Shown here piece after piece: positions 1-7,645 of a stretch of 64,000 nt of DNA. The position numbers and the translations under genes are program-made. The DNA is taken from NCBI GenBank assembly GCA_964345005.1, contig CAYFPQ010000007.1, positions 1 through 64,000 on the forward strand, written 5' to 3'. This DNA comes from JABMPJ01 sp964345005. GTDB lineage: Bacteria > Verrucomicrobiota > Kiritimatiellia > UBA8416 > JABMPJ01. The notes beneath the pieces were generated by a model. The model ran no database searches. It was not told the origin of the DNA and saw nothing but the letters and a program-made list of their open reading frames with translations. Numbering within the stretch: position 1 is the stretch's first letter; the number at the start of each line of letters is the position of its first letter.

Positions 1-39
1 TGTCAAGAAACCACAACATATGGGGGGTACTTGAGTCAA

Positions 40-3000
40 TCAGCCACCCACGTAGGTAAAAGACATCGTGCGTCCACCCCAGTCGTCCAATCTTGTGAGT
101 CGGCTTAGATCATCATAGGTGTAGTCGATCTCCTTGCCGTCGGGGTATCGCAACACCTCTCGTCGTCCCATTAGGTCATAGGTAAAGTTGAGCTTCTTAT
201 TGAAGTGGTCCCGGCATTCGACAATGCGGTCCATCTCGTCAAACTCCAGCCGGGTTGTCGTTGTGGGGCCAGAGCCAAGGCGTGTCCCGATCACCGGGTT
301 GTCGTTATCGTCATATACGAAGGAGTTGATGCGACCGGTACTGAATGTGACTGTCTCGGGTCGGCCTCCATCATCATATGACACCATCCGTGTCGTGCCA
401 TTCGGGTCGGTCTGAGTCCTGAGCCTAACCAACTCATCGTACTCATAGTGCCATTCGAACCCATCCTGGTTGCGCTCCAGAACACGTTCATTGCGGTTAC
501 TGTACGCCATCACATAGTCGCCGCGCCGGGGGTCCATGATATTTGTGATGTTGCCCACAGAGTCATAGTCGTAAAACCACTCATAGCCTTCGGCGTCTGT
601 CCACTTCACCAACTGGCCGCGGTCGTCATACTCGTGTATGGAGGGGTGCCCGTTCGGGGACGTCACCGTGTCGATGCGTCCCACCACATCATACGTGGTC
701 TCGACGGTGTTGAAGAGCGGATCTGCCTTTGCTACCACACGGTTCAGCCGGTCAAAGTCCGTCTCCCATCGCTGATCCAGTTTGTCAACTAGGGCGATCT
801 GGTTGTTGTTGGCATCGTATTCATGATCTACAGTGAACCCCAGAGGATCGGACACCTCTATCAAGCGGTTGTCATCGTCGTAGGAATACGTTGTTGCGTT
901 GTCGTATGGATCAATGCGTGTATGGACAGCTCCGCGATCCGTGTACGTGGACTCCCACTCAGCTTCGGCACGGTCCACCCGGAGCGTCTGCTGGTTCATG
1001 GCATCGTAGTAGAGGTGCGTCAACTGGCCCTTGCCATCAGACTGGCTTATGAGATTGCCTCGTTCGTCATACGTACTCACATACTCACGCCAGAGAGGAT
1101 CGCGCCGCCTTGTCACGTTCCCGTTGATGTCATATGACAGAACAGTGACTTCATTCAGGGGGTTCGTGGTCGCCAGCACCCAGCCCCACTCGTTCGGCCC
1201 GTACGTCCAAGTGTTGCCGGCGGCGTCCGTTCTAGCCGTCAGGAACCCGTCGTTGTTGTAGGCAAGCGTTGTCGTGTTCCCATTGGCGTCAGCCGCTGTT
1301 TCCAACAGGCCGTTGCTCGTGTAGGTATAGGTTGCAAGCGCGCCGAGATCGTCATACTGGGTCACCACGTTTCCACCCGCATCGTAAACGAAGTAGTTTG
1401 TCCAACCTGCCGGATCTGTTTGGGTTACAGGTTCATTGAAAAGGGAATGATAGGTCCACGTTCGTACCTGCCCCAGAGCATTGGTCTGACTGATCTTGTT
1501 CGATCGCTCGTCAAACGCGTAGGTCGTCCTCCACCCGAGTGGTTCCGCCGTGAGTATCCGATTTCCGAACTCATCATACTCGTACTCTGTAGTGTGACCG
1601 AGCGGGGTCTCTGACGCGAGCAGATGGCCCTTCCTGTCAAAGGTGTCAACCCAATCGAAACCTTCCGGATCTGTCAGCGTCTTCGAGCGCGTATCGGGAA
1701 CCCCGTACTGGACGCGGTTCTCACGTCCCAACGCGTCCACCCGGTTTGTCATGCGTCCATATTCATCATAGTTGACCGTCATGACTGTGTTGCTTCTTGG
1801 GTCGGTCACGCTCTCCAGGAGACTGTCCCCGTTGTATGTGAACGACCAGCGGGTGTTCACCGGTTCGTAGTCGGTTTCAGGTCCCGACAGCACCTTGCTG
1901 GTGAGTTGATTCGAGGTATTGTGTTCGAACGCAACTGACCACTGGCCAAAGACCACATTCGTCAGGAGGGCCCCCTGGTACTGGAAGTCATAATCTCCCC
2001 CTGCCGTGTCTACAACCTGTGTGACATATCCATCGTTGTGCCAGAGAACATCCACACTGTTGCTGTAGAAATCCCGGATTTGGACGAGACGACCACGCAT
2101 TGCCAACTCTTGCACAGGACCCGAGTAGGGATCTTTGAATTTGTAGATTTGTCTGCTCGGAGTGACCCATTCGTAGTAGTCGCCCTCTTTCGAGAGCTCT
2201 CCGCGGTACTCCTTGTGGCGCGTCTTCCACACGCCTCCCTCGTAGTCCCATATCTCGACCCCACCTTCCCAGGTGACGAGACCAATGGTATCTGATCCGA
2301 AAAACGGCAAGTACTCCTCCATCGGGATCATGCGAGCGTCGAACGTATGCCGCCACCCGTTACCGAGAGCGCCTCCTGCAAGTGGATCATCGTGGCCCAG
2401 CTTGTAGCCGCCGAAACTGTTCGCACTGCTGTACGCCATTCGCAGGTCGAACTCCACCCCCGGGGTTGGGCGCTTCATTAGAGACTGTTGCCATGTGTAT
2501 GCCCCGGAAAGCGGTGCGATCTTGTCCCTTCCTCCGTTCCGACGCGAATCGAAGATGGACTGCTCGCCTTTCTCGTCTACTTCCTCAAAGGCAATCTCGC
2601 CACTGCCAGACCTGACGCCGGGGCTTGTGTTTGTCGGCGCAGAGTCAGAGAAGTTCCGGTAGAAGTCATTCGTGTCCGTGGCCCATCCGAGCTTGTAGTA
2701 TCCGCGCAGCTCAGGGTCCGACGCCGGTTGATCCGAATACATGTATGCCCTGACGAGCGTCTTGCTCCTATACTCCTGAAAGATGGCGACCTCCTGGATC
2801 TCACCCAGGAAATGCTTCGCATCGGACCACCCGCCAATTGACACCCCGTCTTCGTTCGCCGTATCTCCTACGGAGTACGTGATGTTGAATACCTCATGCC
2901 CATCAACATATCCCGAGAACTCATCGTTCTGCCGGGTCACGGCAAGGTGATACCAACGATCCAGATATGGACGGGAAATCAGCGTCTGATCCGGCAGTGT

Positions 3001-3306
3001 ACCCGAATCCCCTTTTGCGGAGAACTGTAACTCCCCCTGCTGGTAGTCATACTTCAGCAGGTAGGTGTACTCATCCGTCTCGCTACCTGTAGTGCGATCC
3101 ACAAGAAGCGTCAGATCCTCAGTCAGAGTCATGTCGCTGGGTATCACCATCTTCATCCAGCACGATATCGTGAACATGTCGTTGGTGAGCGACAGGCCGC
3201 CCGAAGGGTCAGATATCTCGATGGATGCATCCCCAGAGAACGTTGCAGACAGCGCAACGGTAGGGAGCAGAATACAGAGAAGAGCAAACAGTCGGAGTGT
3301 GGTCAT
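40..3306 (-). CDS. Secreted LamG / YD-repeat (Rhs-like) protein, C-terminally truncated
   Basis: 1088 residues. Residues 1-20 form a signal peptide ending near ALSA. Residues about 21-235 read as a LamG/concanavalin-type domain. A junction region near residue 260-330 resembles the segment that precedes Rhs shells, and many YD-type repeats (YDxxGR..., TYD..NR) run from about 430 to the end. The start is supported by a strong AAAGGGGGG Shine-Dalgarno sequence. Full-length Rhs/YD proteins end in a conserved RHS core (RYYDP...DP-type) followed by a variable tip; both are missing. The stop codon (38-40 region, TGA) is followed in frame by codons for LTQV, the expected continuation of a YD unit, so the gene looks interrupted by a nonsense change. 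Likely role: exported cell-surface or toxin-delivery shell protein; the cargo cannot be seen. It is divergent from the rhomboid gene. Confidence 0.8.
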   Translation of the reverse strand: MTTLRLFALLCILLPTVALSATFSGDASIEISDPSGGLSLTNDMFTISCWMKMVIPSDMTLTEDLTLLVDRTTGSETDEYTYLLKYDYQQGELQFSAKGDSGTLPDQTLISRPYLDRWYHLAVTRQNDEFSGYVDGHEVFNITYSVGDTANEDGVSIGGWSDAKHFLGEIQEVAIFQEYRSKTLVRAYMYSDQPASDPELRGYYKLGWATDTNDFYRNFSDSAPTNTSPGVRSGSGEIAFEEVDEKGEQSIFDSRRNGGRDKIAPLSGAYTWQQSLMKRPTPGVEFDLRMAYSSANSFGGYKLGHDDPLAGGALGNGWRHTFDARMIPMEEYLPFFGSDTIGLVTWEGGVEIWDYEGGVWKTRHKEYRGELSKEGDYYEWVTPSRQIYKFKDPYSGPVQELAMRGRLVQIRDFYSNSVDVLWHNDGYVTQVVDTAGGDYDFQYQGALLTNVVFGQWSVAFEHNTSNQLTSKVLSGPETDYEPVNTRWSFTYNGDSLLESVTDPRSNTVMTVNYDEYGRMTNRVDALGRENRVQYGVPDTRSKTLTDPEGFDWVDTFDRKGHLLASETPLGHTTEYEYDEFGNRILTAEPLGWRTTYAFDERSNKISQTNALGQVRTWTYHSLFNEPVTQTDPAGWTNYFVYDAGGNVVTQYDDLGALATYTYTSNGLLETAADANGNTTTLAYNNDGFLTARTDAAGNTWTYGPNEWGWVLATTNPLNEVTVLSYDINGNVTRRRDPLWREYVSTYDERGNLISQSDGKGQLTHLYYDAMNQQTLRVDRAEAEWESTYTDRGAVHTRIDPYDNATTYSYDDDNRLIEVSDPLGFTVDHEYDANNNQIALVDKLDQRWETDFDRLNRVVAKADPLFNTVETTYDVVGRIDTVTSPNGHPSIHEYDDRGQLVKWTDAEGYEWFYDYDSVGNITNIMDPRRGDYVMAYSNRNERVLERNQDGFEWHYEYDELVRLRTQTDPNGTTRMVSYDDGGRPETVTFSTGRINSFVYDDNDNPVIGTRLGSGPTTTTRLEFDEMDRIVECRDHFNKKLNFTYDLMGRREVLRYPDGKEIDYTYDDLSRLTRLDDWGGRTMSFTYVGG

Positions 3307-3408
3307 GGGGATACCCCCCTTTCAGTGTAGACTCGACGGAATTTAACACGGAAGCTAGTCTCATCAGTGAGAAGAATCAAGTTTGGATTACTGACACGCG
3401 GACAGGAA

Positions 3409-4104
3409 ATGGTTGGGAACGAAACGGCAATCGGGCAGCAACAGGGATCGGAGAGAGTTCTCCGCAACACCACGCCCCAAGAGAACGGGCTGCTGGTGGC
3501 GTTTGGCCTCTTCGTGGCTGCCTTGGTCTGCATTCAGTGTGTGGTGGCCATTGCAGGCTGGATCGCCCCTGACACCCTTGCTAACGACTTCGCGATGACA
3601 CGTGATGGGGAGTGGTGGCGGGTGGTAACAGCGCAGCTCCTTCACTTGGACTGGATGCATTTCATCATTGATGCTTCCTGCATCCTCTGCATGGCGGGTC
3701 TGCTCCGCGGCCTGGCAGCATGGGGAAGAACGCTCACGGTCTTCTTGGTGGGCGGCATGGTCGGCCAGGCGTTCGCGGCTATGGCATGGAATCTTGGACT
3801 GACAGACTATGCGTCACTTGTAGGAAGCTCGGACGGATTACATGGTCTCATCTATCTCTACATCGCCATCGAATACAGACGAGCGGTCACCATGGGGTCT
3901 CGGATAATGTGGATAGCTGCAATGGGCGTATTGGCAGCCTCGACTGTCTACACATGTTGGACTGGGCACATGCCGTTTGCGAGTATGCTCAAGTCTCCGG
4001 GATACAACCATTGGGGAGGAATACTCACATTCCTCATCGCCCTTGAGTGCGGTTTCTTTGGAGATGCGGCTGGGCTCCGCAGGAAGGAGGAGAGAACCGC
4101 ATGA
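3409..4104 (+). CDS. Rhomboid-family intramembrane serine protease (rhombosortase-like)
   Basis: About 231 residues from the ATG at 3409; an in-frame GTG at 3367 would add 14 residues, but the ATG has AGGA just upstream. It has five to six predicted membrane helices. The segment GEWWRVVTAQLLHLDW is the classic rhomboid loop. The catalytic serine is probably in GSSDGLHGL, and the catalytic histidine in GYNHWGG in the last helix. The Ser motif followed by LHG resembles the rhombosortase (GlyGly-CTERM processing) subfamily rather than GlpG; this assignment is from memory of the motif. The stop overlaps the start of the next gene (ATGA), so the two are translationally coupled. No GlyGly-CTERM substrate was noticed in the window. 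Confidence 0.72.
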   Translation: MVGNETAIGQQQGSERVLRNTTPQENGLLVAFGLFVAALVCIQCVVAIAGWIAPDTLANDFAMTRDGEWWRVVTAQLLHLDWMHFIIDASCILCMAGLLRGLAAWGRTLTVFLVGGMVGQAFAAMAWNLGLTDYASLVGSSDGLHGLIYLYIAIEYRRAVTMGSRIMWIAAMGVLAASTVYTCWTGHMPFASMLKSPGYNHWGGILTFLIALECGFFGDAAGLRRKEERTA

Positions 4105-5297
4105 TCCGGAAGGACCCTCTTGACGCATGGGAGCATAGTCGAGTCGGCAGGACAACCCTCGGGCTCCGCGAGCACTACCGGGGAAGCATATTCGGAGCCG
4201 TCATTGCAGAGCGAGAGCCCGCCACCGCGCACTGTCGCGTTGGAGACCGTTGGCTAATTGACTTCGGCAACGCCGGTGCGCTTGGCCTCGATCAGATGCC
4301 TTTCTTCTCTGAGGCTTTGGCATCCGGTGCGTGCGCGTGGGGCACGTCTTGCGGAGCGTCGCGGGTGTACCAGTCCACGGCTGTATGCTCTGAGCTGGAG
4401 AAGAAGCTCGCGGCAGTAGCGGGATGTGAAGAAGCCATCGTATTCAACAGCGTAACGACTGCGCACTGCGGCGTGCTCCCAGCCATCGCCAGAAATGGGG
4501 ATGTGTGGATACTCGTCGATGCTTCAGCGCACAACAGCGTGCACCGTGCGTGCGACGTAGCAGCCGCTCGCGGGGTTTCTGTTGAAACGTTCCGGCACAA
4601 TGCCATGGACGAACTGCAAGTCAAACTGGCGCGGGGAACTGGTGTCCCCCTCGTTGCCATCGATTCCATCTACAGCATGACTGGTGAGTTTGCGCCTCTC
4701 GCGGAGCTATCTGAGGCCGTTGCGGAAAGGAACGGATACCTCTACATTGATGATGCGCACGGGACAGGGCTGTATGGATCAACTGGGGGAGGATACGCGG
4801 CCAAGGTCTTTGGCGAGATCCCTCCGCATGTGTTGATAGGAGGATCACTGTCAAAAGCCGTGTGCGGATACGGCGGGTTCCTGGGATGCACGGGACGTAT
4901 CCGAGCGTTCGTCGAGTGCACGGCGGAGGGCTTCCTCTTCAATGGGCCAGTGCCAGGTCCGTACCTTGCCGCTGACAAGGCGATTCTGGATTTCATGGGG
5001 AGCTCTGAATACGGCGAGTTGCTGAAGAAGCTGGAAATGAACAGGCAAGCGTTGCTTGCGACTCTGACGGAAGCGGGCCTTGAACCCATATCGCCTGAAT
5101 CACACATCCTTGCCGTTGAGATAGGTGATCGAGCAGCAGTCGATTTGGGCAGAAGCCTGTTCTCGGGCGGCATCTTGGCAAACGTTGCCCTGTTCCCTGC
5201 CGTTGCGCGCGGTCGAGGAGTCGTACGGTTCACACCATCCGTACTTCACACCGCTAAGGACATGGAGGACCTCTCTCGGGTGCTAGCAAAAGGTTGA
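4101..5297 (+). CDS. PLP-dependent alpha-oxoamine synthase (BioF/KBL/SPT family)
   Basis: 398 residues from the ATG at 4101, which has AGGAGG upstream and overlaps the rhomboid stop. The fold is aminotransferase type I/II (fold type I). IDDAHGTG (residues 216-223) supplies the PLP-binding Asp and His. GGSLSKAVCGYGG (248-260) holds the Schiff-base lysine, probably K252. DASAH (140-144) corresponds to the ring-stacking histidine region. Family members condense an amino acid with an acyl-CoA and decarboxylate (8-amino-7-oxononanoate synthase, 2-amino-3-ketobutyrate ligase, serine palmitoyltransferase). No other biotin genes are nearby, so BioF itself is not assured; a lipid-forming SPT-like role next to a membrane protease is also possible. 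Confidence 0.85.
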   Translation: MIRKDPLDAWEHSRVGRTTLGLREHYRGSIFGAVIAEREPATAHCRVGDRWLIDFGNAGALGLDQMPFFSEALASGACAWGTSCGASRVYQSTAVCSELEKKLAAVAGCEEAIVFNSVTTAHCGVLPAIARNGDVWILVDASAHNSVHRACDVAAARGVSVETFRHNAMDELQVKLARGTGVPLVAIDSIYSMTGEFAPLAELSEAVAERNGYLYIDDAHGTGLYGSTGGGYAAKVFGEIPPHVLIGGSLSKAVCGYGGFLGCTGRIRAFVECTAEGFLFNGPVPGPYLAADKAILDFMGSSEYGELLKKLEMNRQALLATLTEAGLEPISPESHILAVEIGDRAAVDLGRSLFSGGILANVALFPAVARGRGVVRFTPSVLHTAKDMEDLSRVLAKG

Positions 5298-5301
5298 TGC
5301 G

Positions 5302-5793
5302 CTACGGCACCGCGAGCTGCCGGATGTTGTTGCACCGAACAACTCGATAGTCATCCTCTGCAACATGGAGAACCAGCTCTGCTCGAAGCGCTCCCTTTGT
5401 GGCCCTGAATGCAACACACTCGGCGGGGTCGAGACCGTGCGGCCCAGTCCATTCATGGGCCTCTTCCGGGAATACCTCGCGAAGTGGCCCGAACACCCCC
5501 GTCGAAGCCAGGACATCCAGGCCGTCTTCTGAGACCTCGTCTTTCAGAGCCTTGCGCAGGAAATCCTCTTGCTCTTGGCTCGTTCGATTACGGCAGACAC
5601 CTGGCACCACCACCATGTCTCGAAGGCGGCTGTCTCTCGTGGGGGTCTCGAGAACACGGGCAAGCTGACGTGCGTGCGCCAGTGCGGGGCGACCGGCGGA
5701 GGTAGCCTTCGATTGTCGCCACATAACAAGGGCGACAACAGAGGCGACGAGGGCCGCAAGGGTGACGAGTGCAATAGCTGTCTTTCGATTCAT
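5302..5793 (-). CDS. Membrane-anchored hypothetical protein, last gene of the accessory operon
   Basis: 163 residues. One N-terminal hydrophobic helix (about residues 5-25, AIALVTLAALVASVVALVMW) is followed by a soluble, probably extracytoplasmic domain with a pair of cysteines and no family I recognise. GGAGGA lies just upstream of the ATG, 12 nt after the radical SAM stop, so it is the last cistron of the minus-strand operon. It is convergent with the oxoamine synthase, with 4 nt between the stops. Function unknown. Its membership of the operon may be fortuitous, because its gene product is the least defence-like of the set. Confidence 0.7.
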   Translation of the reverse strand: MNRKTAIALVTLAALVASVVALVMWRQSKATSAGRPALAHARQLARVLETPTRDSRLRDMVVVPGVCRNRTSQEQEDFLRKALKDEVSEDGLDVLASTGVFGPLREVFPEEAHEWTGPHGLDPAECVAFRATKGALRAELVLHVAEDDYRVVRCNNIRQLAVP

Positions 5794-5805
5794 TGGGTCC
5801 TCCGA

Positions 5806-7185
5806 CTACGTTCTCCGCGCAGCCTCGATGCGGTCGGCTTCAATGTAATGCTCCAGCAACCGCCGGAAACGTGGCGACTTGGTTCGCGTGAAATGATCCT
5901 CCGTGACGCGGCCATCGGCGTGGATGTCATACAGGACCTGCCGCTGGGGCTTGGTCAGGGAATGGAAGATACTCGTCCATTCCGCCGCGCCATTGTTCTC
6001 GTGAAGCCGTCGCTGAATGATGTACTCGTTAGGCATCAGCGCGATGGTTTCGAATTCCTCCGGTGATTGACCAAATGCCGCTTCAAAGAACTGCAGTCGA
6101 GGGGAAACCATGCCGCGGGTCGCCAGCAGAATACACTGCACACCGCGAATGAGTTTCCTGTTCCAGTTGCGCCCGACATGGCTTCTGTTCTTGGCTGTGA
6201 GGGGGATGTACTTCATGGGAAACGAGTAGATCTTGGTCCCCAGTTCCTCGTTGAGTTCACAGTTGATTCGTAGGCGCTGATAGAAATCCGCAGGTGTATC
6301 GGTGTAGTTGTAGAGGACGTAATTGGAGAGATTCAGAACGCCGTGCTTAGCGGCGAGGCGTATGCGCGAAACATACACGTCCCTCATGGAAATGTGGTCG
6401 AAGGCGATTCTCAATGGCCGGATGGCTGTGCTTGCCAGGAGCGCCATCTTCTTATCTGTCAGTTTCCGTGCGTCTACGCCCTGGTTGAAGTCGACGCACC
6501 GCATGCGCCCACCGAGCTTCGCCCCACGTTCGAAGCCAAGATTGCAGATGTCGTGAATGATCCTCGTGAATGAGTGAGAGGCAAGAACGTTGTTGTCCAA
6601 GAGGATCAAGTCCTGCTTCGGACCGTAGACATCCTCGATGCCCTTGACCTGACGTGGAAGAGGGCAGTAATGCCGGAACTTGGGCTCGATCTTGTTGACG
6701 GCACAGAACCGGCAACGGTTGGGACAGCCACGGGTGGCATAGGCGATGTAGGCGTCCTGTACACCATAGCTGTAGTCGATCGATTCGAGTATCTGGTAGT
6801 CTGGAATGAGGCTGTCAACGACAACCGGACTTCCTCTGTCCAGCAAGCCACGCCGATCCAGAAGTCCGGGCAAGACGCGCACGCCCGTAGCCTTCTGGAT
6901 GTCGGCTTGCATAAGAGTGGCCATCACTCCGCCAACAACCAAGTCTTGCGGCGTCCGAACAGCTCTTAGGTAGTACTCAATGGTCCGCATGGTTGCGGAC
7001 CAGTAGAAAGAGAACAGCGTGCTAACGTAAATCCGGTCCCAGACTGACTCCCTAAGTGACGCCTCGCATCCTTTGACAAAGTGGACCTCGTCCCCCATCA
7101 GCTTGTGATAGGAGGAGAGCTTCATCAAGCCAAGCGGCGGGTATTTGTTCTTATAGCCTGGTTCAACCAGAAGGATTCGTCTCAT
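5806..7185 (-). CDS. Radical SAM protein with N-terminal cobalamin-domain-like region
   Basis: 459 residues. The [4Fe-4S]/SAM motif is CPNRCRFC (C154, C158, C161). The N-terminal about 120 residues (RRILLVEPG..., PPLGLMKLSSY) have the layout of B12-binding domains in methyltransferase or methylthiotransferase-like radical SAM enzymes. The DxHxxG cobalamin ligand motif is not visible, so B12 may not be bound. The C-terminal about 120 residues are basic and unassigned. Substrate unknown. The gene is 15 nt downstream of the 147-residue protein gene with only a weak Shine-Dalgarno sequence, which fits translational coupling in the operon. By analogy with radical SAM enzymes that modify nucleic acid bases or make antiviral nucleotides, a modification role can be proposed but is not shown. 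Confidence 0.8.
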   Translation of the reverse strand: MRRILLVEPGYKNKYPPLGLMKLSSYHKLMGDEVHFVKGCEASLRESVWDRIYVSTLFSFYWSATMRTIEYYLRAVRTPQDLVVGGVMATLMQADIQKATGVRVLPGLLDRRGLLDRGSPVVVDSLIPDYQILESIDYSYGVQDAYIAYATRGCPNRCRFCAVNKIEPKFRHYCPLPRQVKGIEDVYGPKQDLILLDNNVLASHSFTRIIHDICNLGFERGAKLGGRMRCVDFNQGVDARKLTDKKMALLASTAIRPLRIAFDHISMRDVYVSRIRLAAKHGVLNLSNYVLYNYTDTPADFYQRLRINCELNEELGTKIYSFPMKYIPLTAKNRSHVGRNWNRKLIRGVQCILLATRGMVSPRLQFFEAAFGQSPEEFETIALMPNEYIIQRRLHENNGAAEWTSIFHSLTKPQRQVLYDIHADGRVTEDHFTRTKSPRFRRLLEHYIEADRIEAARRT

Positions 7186-7200
7186 CGCGGCACCATCGAG

Positions 7201-7644
7201 CTATTCACCTGCCTTTTCGTAGACGTATGCCAACAGGACTTTCGGCAATTCCGCCGAACAGCTTGGGTCAATGCGAAGGTCTTCCCCACGCTCCAACGTG
7301 TAGTCGGAGAGCGCATCCTGCATCAGTATATCCATGCCGGCATTTGCGTACTCCTCCATGGCAGCAACGACCGTCTTGTCATCAGAGATGGCCGAAAAGT
7401 CCATCTTGTTTGTCTCTATGGCCATCGCGTAGAAGTTGGCATACTCCTCAGGCGTAATGGTGCTGGACCAGAAGCGGTCATCACCATCTCGTCCGAGGGG
7501 CTTGCGTTTACCTGCACGGTAACCAAGGCACGCGCAAAGGAAGAACATCTCATGCATATCCTTTGCCACGAAGTTGCGAAAATCGTTGTACAGGCCTCTG
7601 TGATGTCGGTCCGTACGGACGCGTATATCTCCTGCCATGTTCAT
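7201..7644 (-). CDS. Small protein resembling dnd-associated protein 4, operon component
   Basis: 147 residues, mostly predicted helical. The segment FFLCACLGYRAGKRKPLG (about residues 34-51) closely recalls the LGYxxGKRxPL motif of small proteins encoded beside DNA phosphorothioation (dnd) genes. That similarity is remembered, not searched. No catalytic motif is evident. GGAGG lies upstream of the ATG, inside the 3' end of the ATPase gene, and the two genes are 1 nt apart, so stoichiometric expression with the ATPase is likely. It is probably an accessory or adaptor subunit of the ATPase/helicase machine. It could instead be an unrelated small protein. Confidence 0.7.
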   Translation of the reverse strand: MNMAGDIRVRTDRHHRGLYNDFRNFVAKDMHEMFFLCACLGYRAGKRKPLGRDGDDRFWSSTITPEEYANFYAMAIETNKMDFSAISDDKTVVAAMEEYANAGMDILMQDALSDYTLERGEDLRIDPSCSAELPKVLLAYVYEKAGE

Positions 7645-7645
7645 G

